A DNA stretch of 64,000 bases. Source: Xanthostigma xanthostigma. Taxonomy: Eukaryota > Arthropoda > Insecta > Raphidioptera > Raphidiidae. The position numbers and the translations under genes were made by a program. Below the pieces are notes generated by a model, which saw nothing but the letters and a program-made list of their open reading frames with translations, ran no database searches and had not been told where the DNA came from. Of the stretch, positions 45,554-57,400 are shown piece by piece (the stretch's first letter is position 1; each line of letters opens with the position of its first letter). The stretch lies in contig OY754468.1 in assembly GCA_963575645.1 (NCBI GenBank), positions 1,302,001 through 1,366,000 of the forward strand, written 5' to 3'.

Positions 45554-48500
45554 ATGTCGACGGATCAAGAAATTTTAAATTACAGTCAAATTTGTCGTAC
45601 GTGTCTGTCAGAAGGAGAACTTAAATCAATTTTCACAGCAAACGAGGCAGAAATAAACAATTCCCGTTTATCTGAAATACTGATGGCGTGTGCTTCTGTT
45701 CAGGTAATTTTTTTTTTCAAATACAAAACTACAAACAAACCGTATAATTTTAAGTTGAACAAACTTTGTAATGATATGAAACAGCCATTTCAATATTCTA
45801 GATTTTGTGTGTTTTTAAATCAATGTTTTAATAACAGAGTTTTAATAACTTGTAAAAAATACTTTTTAAAAGTATTTGTATTTTGAAATACTTTTACTCA
45901 AGTACTTTACAAATCTGCAGAGTAGTTGGTCATTGCAAATCTATTACCTGATAAATTTTCGAACTCCAGGCAAATAAAGAAGACGGTTTACCGCATCAAA
46001 TGTGCATGCCTTGTATTTCCGAAATGCTACAAGCGTATTCGTTCAAACAAAAATGCGAAGAAGCCGACAAAAAATTACGGGGCTGCAATTACGGCAACGG
46101 ACGCGAAGACAAGGCACACGATTATAATATAGATTTAAATAAAATCAAGTACGAAGGCGATCCGGTCGAAATTAAAGTAGAAACAGTCATCACGGACGAA
46201 TTAGCGAACGAAAGTGAGAACGACGACTCCGGCTCAAGAAACGGTGACGCCGCTAGCAACGCGAGCTGGGAAAGCGTTGAGAAATTAATGAAACAATTGA
46301 AAGTCCGAAAACGGCGAAAAATCGTTAACAGATCGAACAAGAGAAAAAGGAGTAAAAACTCGGAAAATAGTTTAGAATGCAAACAGTGTTGCATCGCGTT
46401 CAATACGAAATCAGAACTTAGCGAGCACATGAAGACAAAAAAGCATCCCCGTAAACGCAACCATTCCTGCGAAATATGCGGCAAACCGTTCACCTTCTCG
46501 CAACTGAAGGTACACATGAGAACTCACACGGGGGAAAGACCGTATTCGTGTCACGTTTGTGGGTCTCGATTTACGATGAACCGAAACTTGCACCGACATA
46601 TGATGATTCACACAGGAGAGCGACCCCACCAGTGTCAGTATTGTAATAAAGGTATGTGACAATGCGTTGCGTTTTTGCGAGTCGGGACTTCCCAAGAAGA
46701 CTAAAGAGGAGGTTAACCGAACTCTGAAGGCCGCTGCACACGTGGCTAGAAACGCTGCTAGATTTGCCTACTAGTTTTCTAGCGCTGGTTTTATTGATCG
46801 CTGTTACGTGCTCGCTTCACACGAGACGTCTTTTCAAGCTAGTTTTGTGAATAAATCTGATGCGCGAGCAGTGACAGTTCAAACATAAACACAGAGCAAA
46901 ACGTGTCTGTTGTCCGACTCTGAGCAGAATGACGCCGTGTTGGTTTGTGGGCGTTTGTTCAAGTCGCCCGCGTGACAAGATACTGCTTCTTGATTGGTTC
47001 TTGCTCGTACGTAGCAAGGAAAATACCCCCTGTTCTAATTTTAAAAGCTATCTTGTGAGCTAGCAAGCGAGCCCGCAGTGACGTCATTACCAGCTTTTTA
47101 CCCAGTCTACCGGCCAGCAGAACTCCAAGCAGTGTTTCTAGCATCGTGTGTAGCGGCCTTAAGCTCTAAGTTAAGAGAAAATACGGCGGTATACCGAGTG
47201 GCGCTGCAGGTGTTCTCGAAAGTGCGCGGAAGACCATTCAGGGCAATCTGCGCATGTTGCGAGCGGGTGTTTCTGTGCAGAGCGCCGCATTTCATACTGT
47301 GCGCAGGTCAAGGACGCTCGCAGCAGCTCCCTGATATACCGCAATGCTAAAAACATAGTAGTTTGTCTTCGTCGTCTATCTCCTTGGTTTATGCACGCTA
47401 ATTTTAGAAATAACTGAACCTATTTGAAAAATTATTTCACTGTTTACACTGACAAAATGTTGTATTTGGTAATTCATCCAATGCAATATTAAAAGTTACG
47501 AGCATTAGTAGTGCATTTTTCGTACAAACCACTGAATCGATTGTTTCTTCTACAGGTTTTATTCAGTATCATTCGCTAGTAGATCATTTAAGAGTCCATA
47601 CCGGAGAAACACCTTTCGTTTGCAGTTATTGCGGAACCACATTCAAGCAATCGGGAAGGTTCACAATACATATGAGAAAACACATAGCAGAAAATGAGGG
47701 CGTCACCAACAAAGACGAAAATATTGGAAAAGAAAAACGGTTAGTGAAATTACATGAATCAATGTACATAATATATACAGTGTAACCTCTTTATAACGTC
47801 CTTCGTTATAACGAAAAACTCCCTATAACGTAGAAAATTTTACAGTTTGGTTGGTTTACCTTAAAACCCATACATTAATACCCTCTTCATAGCGTAACAA
47901 CCATTCTCTATTACGATGAAATATGTTCATATTTAGGCGTATTTAACAGTGTAATTGTTTTTATACAACAAAATGAAGATGAAGAAGATGATAAAGAGGA
48001 TGATTTTTAACCATCATCAACTATTCAACAAGCACTTGATGCCGCTAAACTTATCGAAACATTCCTATTATTTAATGAAGGTGATTCCACCACATCCCAA
48101 GAGTCAAGACATGCATAATACTTAATAAAATACAAAGCAAATATTGGCATAGCAAAAACGCCAAGCAAAGTTAACAGATTACATGGAATAAATTAATTAG
48201 GTGAAATTTGGTTATTTTTCTTTCTTCCCTCCATATAACGAAAACTCTTTATAACGAAAAAAAATGCTCGGTCCCTTGAGATTCGTTATAAAGAGGTTAC
48301 ACTGTATTTCTAAACTAGTGTGAGTTGTGACCTGTGCGAATTATTCGCACTAAATAAGTATAATAATTATCACTTTACAAAATTATTTTTTAAATATGAA
48401 TGCAGGTATTCAATTCGTTTCTAATTTTGCACACTGCTTATAACGTTCTTCTTTTTGTTGTATTACAATATGAAGCTCAGATGACAGATCGAAGAAATAT

Positions 48501-50238
48501 TTTACTAAAATTGTCATATAGAGGCGCAAGTAGCAAAAGCGTTGAGCTCAGCCAGATGGAATCATGCAGCATTGCTGTGACGTTGTTCAGCGTTGCTCGC
48601 TGTTTCAAAATTAAAACCGTCAGATGGCAGTATGCAGTATTGTGTCTGTTGTATTACAATATGAAGATCAGATGACAGATCGAAGTGTTGACGTTGTTTC
48701 AAAATTAAAGCCGTCAGATGGCAGACGTTGTTCAGCGTTGCTGTATTTTAATTAATTTACAAAAACAAAAGCAAATATAAATTTTTTAGTTGTCAATGTC
48801 AGTAGAGCAAGCAATTATCTGTAAAATGATATATAATTTATGTGGAGAAATTGTGAGGTTTTTTCTAAAAAGGGAGGCAAACATCTTAAACCTTAGTGTA
48901 TTAATATATATGATAGGTTCGTCTGCTATCGGCCAAACCTTTGATTAATTCGATCGTAATTTAGTTATAACTTGAACCTTGGGCTCCATGCTGTACTTGA
49001 ACTTTTAGTCGACAATTATTGACGTGATAACGCCTTATAAATTGATGAATCACCAATCTTATAAATTGATAAAACACCGGCTGCATGCACGAAAAAGTGT
49101 AACGTTCCTAAAATCCTAACGTTCGTAACGCGTAACGTTCCGCCTGACCCTGTGCGTGCTTTTTGCTAATTTCTCGCTCAATTTAAATCAGATCGGTTTG
49201 AAACCAGTCTTAAACGAAAGAGGAGAACATTTTACATAGATTTCGTATAACAGAATTTGCCTAAACAGTTTTTTTATACAAATTTATATAGAAAAATAGC
49301 TGTATAAATGCAATGTTGTCTAATGCATGGCGCGACGCGGTCGGTCGTCTTTGTTTGCCGTACATGGAAATTAGAAAATAACGTATGTCTTGTCTTAACA
49401 TGAAAACGGCTGCATTTCTAATGTTTAATTCAATTTTTTGACATTAGTATTTTGTGAAATGCAACGCCTTCTAAGTTAACTATTGGAATAACTAATTATT
49501 ATTAGAACATAATACTTTGACAGTTGCAAACGTCACTTTTGACATTTCTTATCATTCCGACACCAAGGATAAGCGGATTGAAACCAAATTTTGGGAGGTT
49601 TAGGTTATGTATTACGGAATACGTTATCACGTAAAACTATCGTCCGTAAACCGACTTTACAGACAACCAATTTTTTAAATAAAATCAAAATTGACAGTCC
49701 TTTCTTTATTTTCAGTTTTACGTGCGAGATGTGCGATCACTCGTTTTATTTCGAAAGTGAATTAAAATCTCATTCGTTACGACACGGCCCTAAGAAGTTT
49801 TTGTGCAGCGATTGCGGTAAAGGTTTCGTAACGAAACTGGGACTCCAGACTCACAGCAGGACCCACAGCGGGGAGCGGCCGTACTCGTGCGGTATTTGCG
49901 GCAAGGCTTTCTCGCATTACGGATCGCTCAAATCTCATAACCTCATTCACACAGGAGAAAGACCGTTCGTTTGCTCCGTATGCAATAAAACGTTCACGCA
50001 ACGAAACCATCTCAAGTATCACGTTAGAATTCACAGCGGAGAGAAACCGTATTCGTGCTCCGTGTGCAAGAAAAGCTTCTCTCTCAACGGAAATCTCACG
50101 GTTCACATGAGGATTCATACGGGAGAGACGCCATTTTTGTGTCCGGTTTGCGGCAAAGGATTTTATGATTCGAGTAGTATGAAAAAACATTGTAAAAATC
50201 ATGGAAATACAAATATTAAAATTGACGTTAAAAAATAA
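45554..50238 (+). CDS. ZAD-C2H2 zinc-finger transcription factor (4 exons, 512 aa)
   Basis: Exons: 45554-45703, 45970-46651, 47556-47739 and 49716-50238. Phases agree at all junctions and sum to 513 codons. The N-terminus is a zinc-finger-associated domain (ZAD) with Cys pairs at residues 14/17 (CRTC) and 62/65 (CMPC), split by intron 1. ZADs mediate dimerisation in arthropod factors. An acidic linker and a strongly basic stretch (about residues 163-183, a likely nuclear signal) follow. Eleven C2H2 fingers run from about residue 187 to the end. The second Cys-His set of finger 4 lies across intron 2, and most linkers are of the TGE(R/K)P type, indicating DNA binding as a tandem array. The specific orthologue and target are unknown because ZAD genes are lineage-expanded. 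Introns 2 and 3 hold family B, pogo-like and family A elements. Confidence 0.93.
46727..47160 (+). mobile_element. Family B MITE in zinc-finger gene intron 2
   Basis: AAGGCCGCTGCACACGTGGC at the left is inverted at the right (ATCGTGTGTAGCGGCCTT). Complete copy, 434 bp. It starts 76 bp after the exon 2 donor. Confidence 0.78.
47161..47555. other. Remainder of zinc-finger gene intron 2
   Basis: A GC-richer stretch (47175-47350, with 'gaaagtgcgcgg' and 'gctcgcagcagctccctg') looks like another MITE because 'acggcggtatac' and 'gatataccgcaat' are roughly inverse. Not coding. Confidence 0.4.
47778..48304 (+). mobile_element. pogo/Tigger-like element in zinc-finger gene intron 3
   Basis: The ends CAGTGTAACCTCTTTATAACG and CGTTATAAAGAGGTTACACTG are flanked by TA (47776-47777 and 48305-48306). 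At 47970-48118 one frame reads an acidic run, a stop, then TIQQALDAAKLIETFLLF and an EGDSTTSQESRH tail. This resembles the C-terminal end of pogo/Tigger transposases. The catalytic domain has been deleted. Confidence 0.85.
48440..48740. repeat. Duplicated segments in zinc-finger gene intron 3
   Basis: 'ttgtattacaatatgaag.tcagatgacagatcgaag' occurs at about 48457 and 48647, and 'ttcaaaattaaa.ccgtcagatggcag' at about 48603 and 48698. These look like tandem/segmental duplications. Confidence 0.6.
49021..49676 (+). repeat. Family A repeat, long form, 39 bp before zinc-finger exon 4
   Basis: Complete long-form copy, closest to 10891-11544. It ends 39 bp before the exon 4 acceptor TTTATTTTCAG. The open frame of exon 4 continues upstream into the element without a stop. 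Confidence 0.8.
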
Positions 50239-50239
50239 A
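50234..50239 (+). terminator. Possible polyadenylation signal of the zinc-finger gene
   Basis: AATAAA overlaps the TAA stop codon. That is unusually early, so a downstream signal (for example AATAAA near 50605) may be used instead. Confidence 0.35.
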
Positions 50240-51477
50240 GTTAAGTTTAGATTGATTGTAATTGCGTTTTTTGTTCTATTCTTTTGTTTCGGCAGTTTTA
50301 AGGACGTAGTCCTATGTTCGGGCTCGTTTTCAACCGTTATTTCAGAAAAATTTTTTAATATCAAAATAATGTACGATGTTTTAAATTTTGTTACATGTTT
50401 TTACTGACATCGTAAACTAAGACAAAAAAATTTTTTTTTGCTTAATTTTACGCCATTTTATAATTGTTTTTTAACCTAAAGTAGACAACTTTAAGTGGAG
50501 GTAGGTGGGTAGCGCGGGTGATAACGTCACTTGGAGTCAACTGAATTATAAAAATTAAATTGGTTATTGTTTCGTAGGCTTGTGGCTCTATCCCGTACTA
50601 GAAATAAACATTTTTATTCATAAATAACAAAATGGCGGGTTTTAGAAAAAAAACAACGAGAAAATCGTGATTTTTTCGTTGAAAATCGGTTAAAAAAAAT
50701 AGAAATAATTTTTATAATTAAGTAATTCTAGTACCGGACGGAGCTATTGTTGTGTAGTAGAATACCCTGTGCAAAACTGAAAGCAATCGGTTGTATACAA
50801 TTGTTTCAATCACCCGCGCCACTTAGAAAAACGTAGTTTTGAGAAAAACGCGTTTAAAGTTTTAATTTAAGATTTCTTACAAAAAAATAAAAATCAATAT
50901 TTACACTAATCAGCTATGCCTGGTGTATAGTAAACCTTCCGTTTCTTCAAAGGCATCATTTTCTGCTAATTTGTTTGCTCTACTCTGCGAGAGTATAAGG
51001 GTAACGTGATAACAATTGAGAGGTAAGAGCAGGTAAGAGTCTTACCGTAAGACCGTTGCTGCTCTCGATTATATGCTATAGCTTTGTAAATATTTAATAT
51101 TTCGGTCTAAAATTTTTACAGTATTTTCTCAATATATTATACTTACTAAAAATGTAAAAAAAAATAAATTCGTTTTTTCGAAACCCGAACACCAGACTAC
51201 GTCCTTAAGCAAGGTACCTACACAGATTTAATAATTTTTCCGTATCGAATAGAAAAGAGAATGAAGACAACATTGTCGACAGGATTTTCTGTTCAACTTT
51301 AATACTCTAATGACCTTAGTTATCGGACGTCTATAATCTAAAATGGGAATATCCATGACAATAGTTTTGACAATCAACCCAAAATTCTGTTTTGATTGAA
51401 ATCAAAATTAAATATTCTTAAAATTTTAATGTCAATAAATTTTATATGTTATAAAATTTTTAAGTTCAAAATTCAAA
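50240..51477. other. Intergenic region between the zinc-finger and coiled-coil genes
   Basis: 'gtttcg.....ggacgtagtcct..gttcggg' near 50290 and its inverse 'cccgaac...gactacgtcctt' near 51185 suggest a TIR element of about 900 bp. The promoter of the next gene should lie close to its right end. No exon is seen. Confidence 0.4.
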
Positions 51478-54400
51478 ATGAGTAAGTATGTCATTTATTC
51501 ATAATAATCCCGCAATTTTTATATTCAAGGGGGTTCTGTTTTTTTTTTATCGGATAAAAAAATTGTTTTAATATATTCACAGTGAAAAGCGAATCATACT
51601 ATCGCCGCAAAGAGCTGTTCAGGACACAGGAAACCCCTACACAATCAGAAGTTATATGTCAACACAAAAAAGCTTTGAGCGAAGTATTATTCGATATTTT
51701 CCCGGCTACAATTCAACAGGATTTGGGCGTTGCTCCGCCACTGCAAGGACCCGGATGTGATCTTTGGGTTTCGCCAAGCGATTTGCTCATACCGATAGTT
51801 CGACTGAAGCCTCCGCTGACATCAAAACATGTACAAGCTTTGACCCACGAGGGAATTTTAGGTGATTAAAAAACAAGTCTATCAAAAACAACAATAAAAA
51901 TCGAGTAGGTTGTGACGCCGACACAAATCGCAGTTTTGACGTCAATACGCGGCCTTAGGGCTCTTGTTAATGACCGTTTTAGTCAACAGGTAACGGGCCG
52001 ACGCGAAACAGTTACCTTTGTACATGATCCGCTAATATACATGAGCGCGTCCGATATCAGTTCTATACTTGAAGGGCGAAGAAGTGCAAGTACGTTATGT
52101 CTTGCTTGTTTATTTTTGTAATTTTCTAAAGTCTTGTTCCAACACTAGCCTATTATGAACAAGGCTAATTAATAAATCAATATCAATTTTAAACTCCATA
52201 TTCACAATGAGCAGCACAAAGTAGGTAGGTAGGTATAGGTAAAAACGTGCGCGCACATCTGTCGTCGTCAACAGACTTCTATGAAAAGACGTCTTGCTTG
52301 TTTATTTTTGTAATTTTCTAAGGTCTTGTTCCAACACTGGCCTATTATGAACAAGGCTAATTAATAAATCAATATCAATTTTAAACTCCATATTCACAAT
52401 GAGCAGCACAAGGTAGGTATAGGTAAAAACGTGCGCGCACATCTGTCGTCGTCAACAGACTTCTATGAAAAGACGCGGTCCACTGCATCGGACCGACCGC
52501 AGTCGCGCTGGGGGCGACGTGCGGGTATCCGTTGAGTTTTGTTGCAACGGTTACATGCCCGTCGCGTTAACAAACACCCACACTAACCTATTGAGCGTCG
52601 GCCCGTCATAAAAAACGGGCCGTTATCCGTTGTCGTTAACAAGATGCCTTAATGTTGATTTGTGGTGTGAATGAAATGGACATTTTCGTTAAATTTTAAA
52701 TTAGTCCACTTTCAAAGTCCTGACTCAACACAATCCAAAGTTGCACAGCTCTGAAGGTGTTACCTATTCGACGCTGGATATGCCGTTTGGACGTTGTTTT
52801 CAGTTGAAATTACAGTGTAAACTCTTTATAACGAAACTCAAGGGACCGAGCATTTTTTATCGTTATAGAGAGTTACCGTTATATGGAGTGAAGAAAGAAA
52901 AACAACCAAATTAACAATAATCTTCAATGTACTGTATAATCTCTTTATAACGAATTTTAAGGGACCGAACATTTTTTTCGTTATAAAGAATTTTCGTTAT
53001 ATGGAGGGAAGAAAGAAAAATAACCAATTTTCACAAAATTAATTTATTCCAAACACATATACCTATAGTTTGGCGTCATCAAGTGCTTGTTGAATAGATG
53101 GTGATGGTTCAGAATGGTCCTCTTTATGTCTGTAAACATTTGCTGACGCCTAAATATGAACATATTTCTTCATAATAGAGAATGGCTGTTGCGTTATAAA
53201 GAGGGTATTTATGTATAGGTTTTAAGGTAAACCAACCAAATCGTAAAAATTTCGACGTTATAGGGAGTTCGTTATAACGAAGGACGTTATAAAGAGTTTA
53301 CACTGTATAAGACAAATCATCAGCCATTTTCGTAACGTTTGATTTTTTATGTATGACACCCCTCCCACAGTACTATTTACATTTTAGAAGCGTATTTACG
53401 TTCAAATCGCACGTATTTTGTCACAGGCATTGGACGTGAGATCGAACAGAAATTAATCGAAGCGAAAAACAGAGAAACGGAAATAGCACTTCGGCAACTG
53501 CAAGCAAAACTAGATCGACTATACGAACAAGAAATACAAATTGCTAAAATAATGGAAAGGCAAATATGTGAAATGGAATTCGAGGAGCACGTTGCACTAA
53601 TGAAAGTCGAATTCCAAAACGAGATGACGGTCAATTGTTTTATCTTTTACACTTACTCTAAGCATTTTTTCACAGACATCACAGTTTTAAGCGTAAATTT
53701 GACCACGCGTTACAACAAACAAATGAATCTAAGAATCTCGTTGTTGGGATCTAAATAATGACGTATTGTTTCGCTATTGAGAGTGGTTGTTGCGCTATAG
53801 TTCCAATATATGGGTAACAATGAAAACCAAACAAACCTTATCAATTTCAAGAGAGATGCGCATGCAGAAAATACATCGATGTTTTTTTTGATGTGATACA
53901 TCGAAACGTTGCATCGACGTTTTCCGATGCATCGAATAAAAACATCGATGTTTCCGATACATCGGAAAAAAAAACGTCGACATTAGCGAAGTAGAAAAAT
54001 GAGACATTTATTTGAATTATATTATTATATTTTCAATACGGAGTCAAGTTAAATAAAAGCGTTTAAATAGGCAGTAGGTACAAACTTCAATGAAATTATT
54101 AATGAACCGTTGTTCAGCGGCTTCGGCTATTACAGAATACAGAACAGAATATTACAGATTACTTTGTAGTTTGTACTGTTGTAATTTACCATGTTTGCCT
54201 GTTAGGCTGTTACAGCAGGCAAACTGCAAAGACCATGCCGCCATACAACGTTAACAATATACATAGGTTATATTATTGAAGTCCGCCTTAAAGCGGTGAA
54301 AAATTTCAAGTAAATTGTAGCTTTTTGTTGCTTTATCCAAGTTACAAGAAAAAATGTACTGCGGAATTTTACGTGGCGAAAATAACGTATAGCGATGCAA

Positions 54401-57400
54401 TTTCCTGTTTTTTGTTTTGCTTTAAAAATAATCCTATCGCATCGGAATAACGCGTCCGTTCTTTCGATGCATCGAATTAAATACATCGATGCATCGTTAA
54501 ACATCGAAAGTAACCGATGCATCGCATTGATTCGATGCATCGAATAGTAAACATCGATGTTTTCGATACATCGATGTATATCGCGCATCCCTTATTTTCA
54601 ACATTTTAAGGAGTTTTACGTTAAATAGAAGTTCGCTATATAGATTTTACACTAATTATAAAATAATGATCTATTAATAAATGTTTAAATGTATAGATTG
54701 CGCTGAAACAACTCCAAGAACATATGCAAATACAAGAAGACATCAGAGTTGAATATGAACGGCTGTACGTACAAAGGATAATGGAAATCAGATTGGAAGC
54801 AGCGTTGAAAAATCAAGCCACTCAATTAAAAACACAATTTGCCAAGATTCTGAAAGATCAATGCGAAGAGTTCCAAAAATATCTTAAGAAACAGTTAAAG
54901 TGCGTAAAACGTTTGATTCTATATTATTCAACTTGTAGTTCAGTCTGGCTCCACCGGGTTTTTTAGATTACTTGTTAAACATAGACTTTTTTGTACAATT
55001 TTGTTGTGAATAAGTCATCCATATATTGCAATGATATAATATCTATAACGGTTTTAGCAGCTATGCCACCGAAGCCTTTACTCGGTCTGTTTTTTGTTGA
55101 CCTGTTTCAGTAAAATTTGTCTAAGTTACCTAGCTAGACTAAAATCTGGATAGACAATACATGTTGAATTGGCGCCCAACGCGGGGCAAACAAATTTCTT
55201 CCATGCATTGATATATTTCTAACGGTTTTAGCAGCTATGCCAACAAAGCCTTTACTCGGTCTGTTTTTTGTTGACCTGTTTCAGTAAAATTTGTCTAAGT
55301 TACCTAGCTAGACTAAAATCTGGATAGACAATACATGTTGAATTGGCGCCCAACGCGGGGCAAACAAATTTCTTCCATGCATTTATATATTTCTAACGGT
55401 TTTTAGACAGCGTAAGCCAAGAAAACTTTTACTCGGCCTGTTTTTTGTCAACTTTTTTCGGTAAAATTGACACCACTATATCCCTGTTACCCAGCATAAC
55501 AAAATTTTGACCAGACAACGTTAAATGTTGATTCTTTTATCGAAGAAAAATGTTCTCCTCAAAACTCATTACGCGTAATTATTTTTTCAGTGCGCAGTAC
55601 GAAAAATATATGGTAGAATTAGAAAAAGAGAGAAATGATAAATTATATCGTCTTAAATTATTGAGACATCATCTCGAATGTAAAAATATCGCAAACTTAA
55701 TGTACGTACTATGCGCCGAACGGGTCAGATGTTCGGAGGAAGTGTTCCAAATCCATCAAGATTATAAACTATTGATATTAGATCTAGAAGAAGATGTTTC
55801 GAAGAAAAAGAGTGAAATCGAAGAACTAATTGCTACCAACTTATATAAAGATAGAAAATTAGTAGCTTGGGAAGAGCGATGCCAAGAAATAATAAAACAA
55901 TTCCAGAAGTTTATCAATTTCTCTCTGAAAGCTGTACCGTCGCAAGCTGAATTTTTATTGAACGTTCGAAAACTTATGGCACTAAGTATTTCAGAAATAC
56001 CAGAAGTTCGTTTCTGTCCCGATTTTTGCACGGCCAGTGTATGCAGTGAAAATTCGTGTGATTATGAATGCACTCCTAAAATTCCGTCCGATCTGAACGA
56101 AAACGTCCACGGCGACAACGTAATGAAGTATGGAATAACGACACCCGATACACCGTCGGTACAGGCCACCGACTCTTATAAAACACTAGATACGGAATAC
56201 GATTTGCGTTGCGTTATGTTTAATAAACAAACTTACGTACGAGAAGATGTTCGTAACCAGCAAGCGCTCTTGATGAAAAATGTTATAGAGAACGATATTT
56301 GGTAAATATAATAACGGATTAAACGTTGTAGACACTCCCAGGCTGTCCAAATCTCGAGGTTCTTTGCAGATTATCTCCTAGTGCGAATAAGATTTAAAAA
56401 TCTCTAGTAGATGACAATTTCATAAAAGTATATAATAGAAAAATAAAACCCGACTACTGAAAAGTAGTGCTGGGCATAATCGATACATTTCAATAATCGA
56501 ATGAATCGAAATAATCGGTTTTTATAATCGAATGATCATTCGAATTATCGATTATGAATGATAAATCGAATGATTATTCGAATTATCGATTATGAATGAT
56601 AAATCAAATGATCATTCGAATTATCGATTATGAATTATGCGCAAACCTGGCAGTTTATAATTTCGTTTTATATACTTTTACAGTGTAAGCGAATGATCAT
56701 TCAAAACATCGATTATGAATAATGTGCTAACTTTGCAATTTCGATTTGTTAATACAGTAAAACCTCGTTAACACGAACTCGTAAAAATCAGGCAAAAAGT
56801 TCGTGTTATGTGGGAGTTCGTGTAAACCGAGTATGGCATAAAATACAGTCATTTTTTAAGTGTCAAATCATGATTTATTTTAAGTAAACATTGAATAATT
56901 ATTTATTATAAATTGTTAAGAAGCCTTTGCCTTTGTTAATTAGTTTACAACCTTTTCAATAAATAAGAGGGGAAAAATTTTGAGGTGTATATGTTTCTAT
57001 TTATAGGATTTCGAGTGAATTTTTAATCTCTCAATCCTTTGTCTATTTTTAGAATGTGAGTTAATTACTTTTGTAATCCCTTAAGCGAATCTTTTCTTTT
57101 AGTTGTATTGTATATTCATTGACCAAAATGATTAAAATATATGATTTGAGAATTTTTGTAGTTCGTATTATCCGACAATTAACCGTGAAGGGACGAAAAA
57201 GTTGTTCGAAGTTCGTATTAACGAGGGTTCGTGTTAACCGAACATAATTACATTAAAGCTTATGTGACCATTGTCGAGAGCAGATTTTTGTTCGCGTTAA
57301 ACCGAAATTCGTGTTAACCGTGTTCGTGTTAACGAGGGTTTACTGTATTACTTAACACAATATTAATAATGGAATCATAATCCCTAGATGGATCGTCAAT

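Noticed and set aside
46122-46695. Long minus-strand frames opposite the zinc-finger exons (also 49777-50364)
   Set aside because: Shadow frames of the C2H2-coding plus strand.
47078-47356. Open frames within zinc-finger gene intron 2
   Set aside because: They lie in the family B MITE and the following repeat-like stretch, with no domain and no splice partner.
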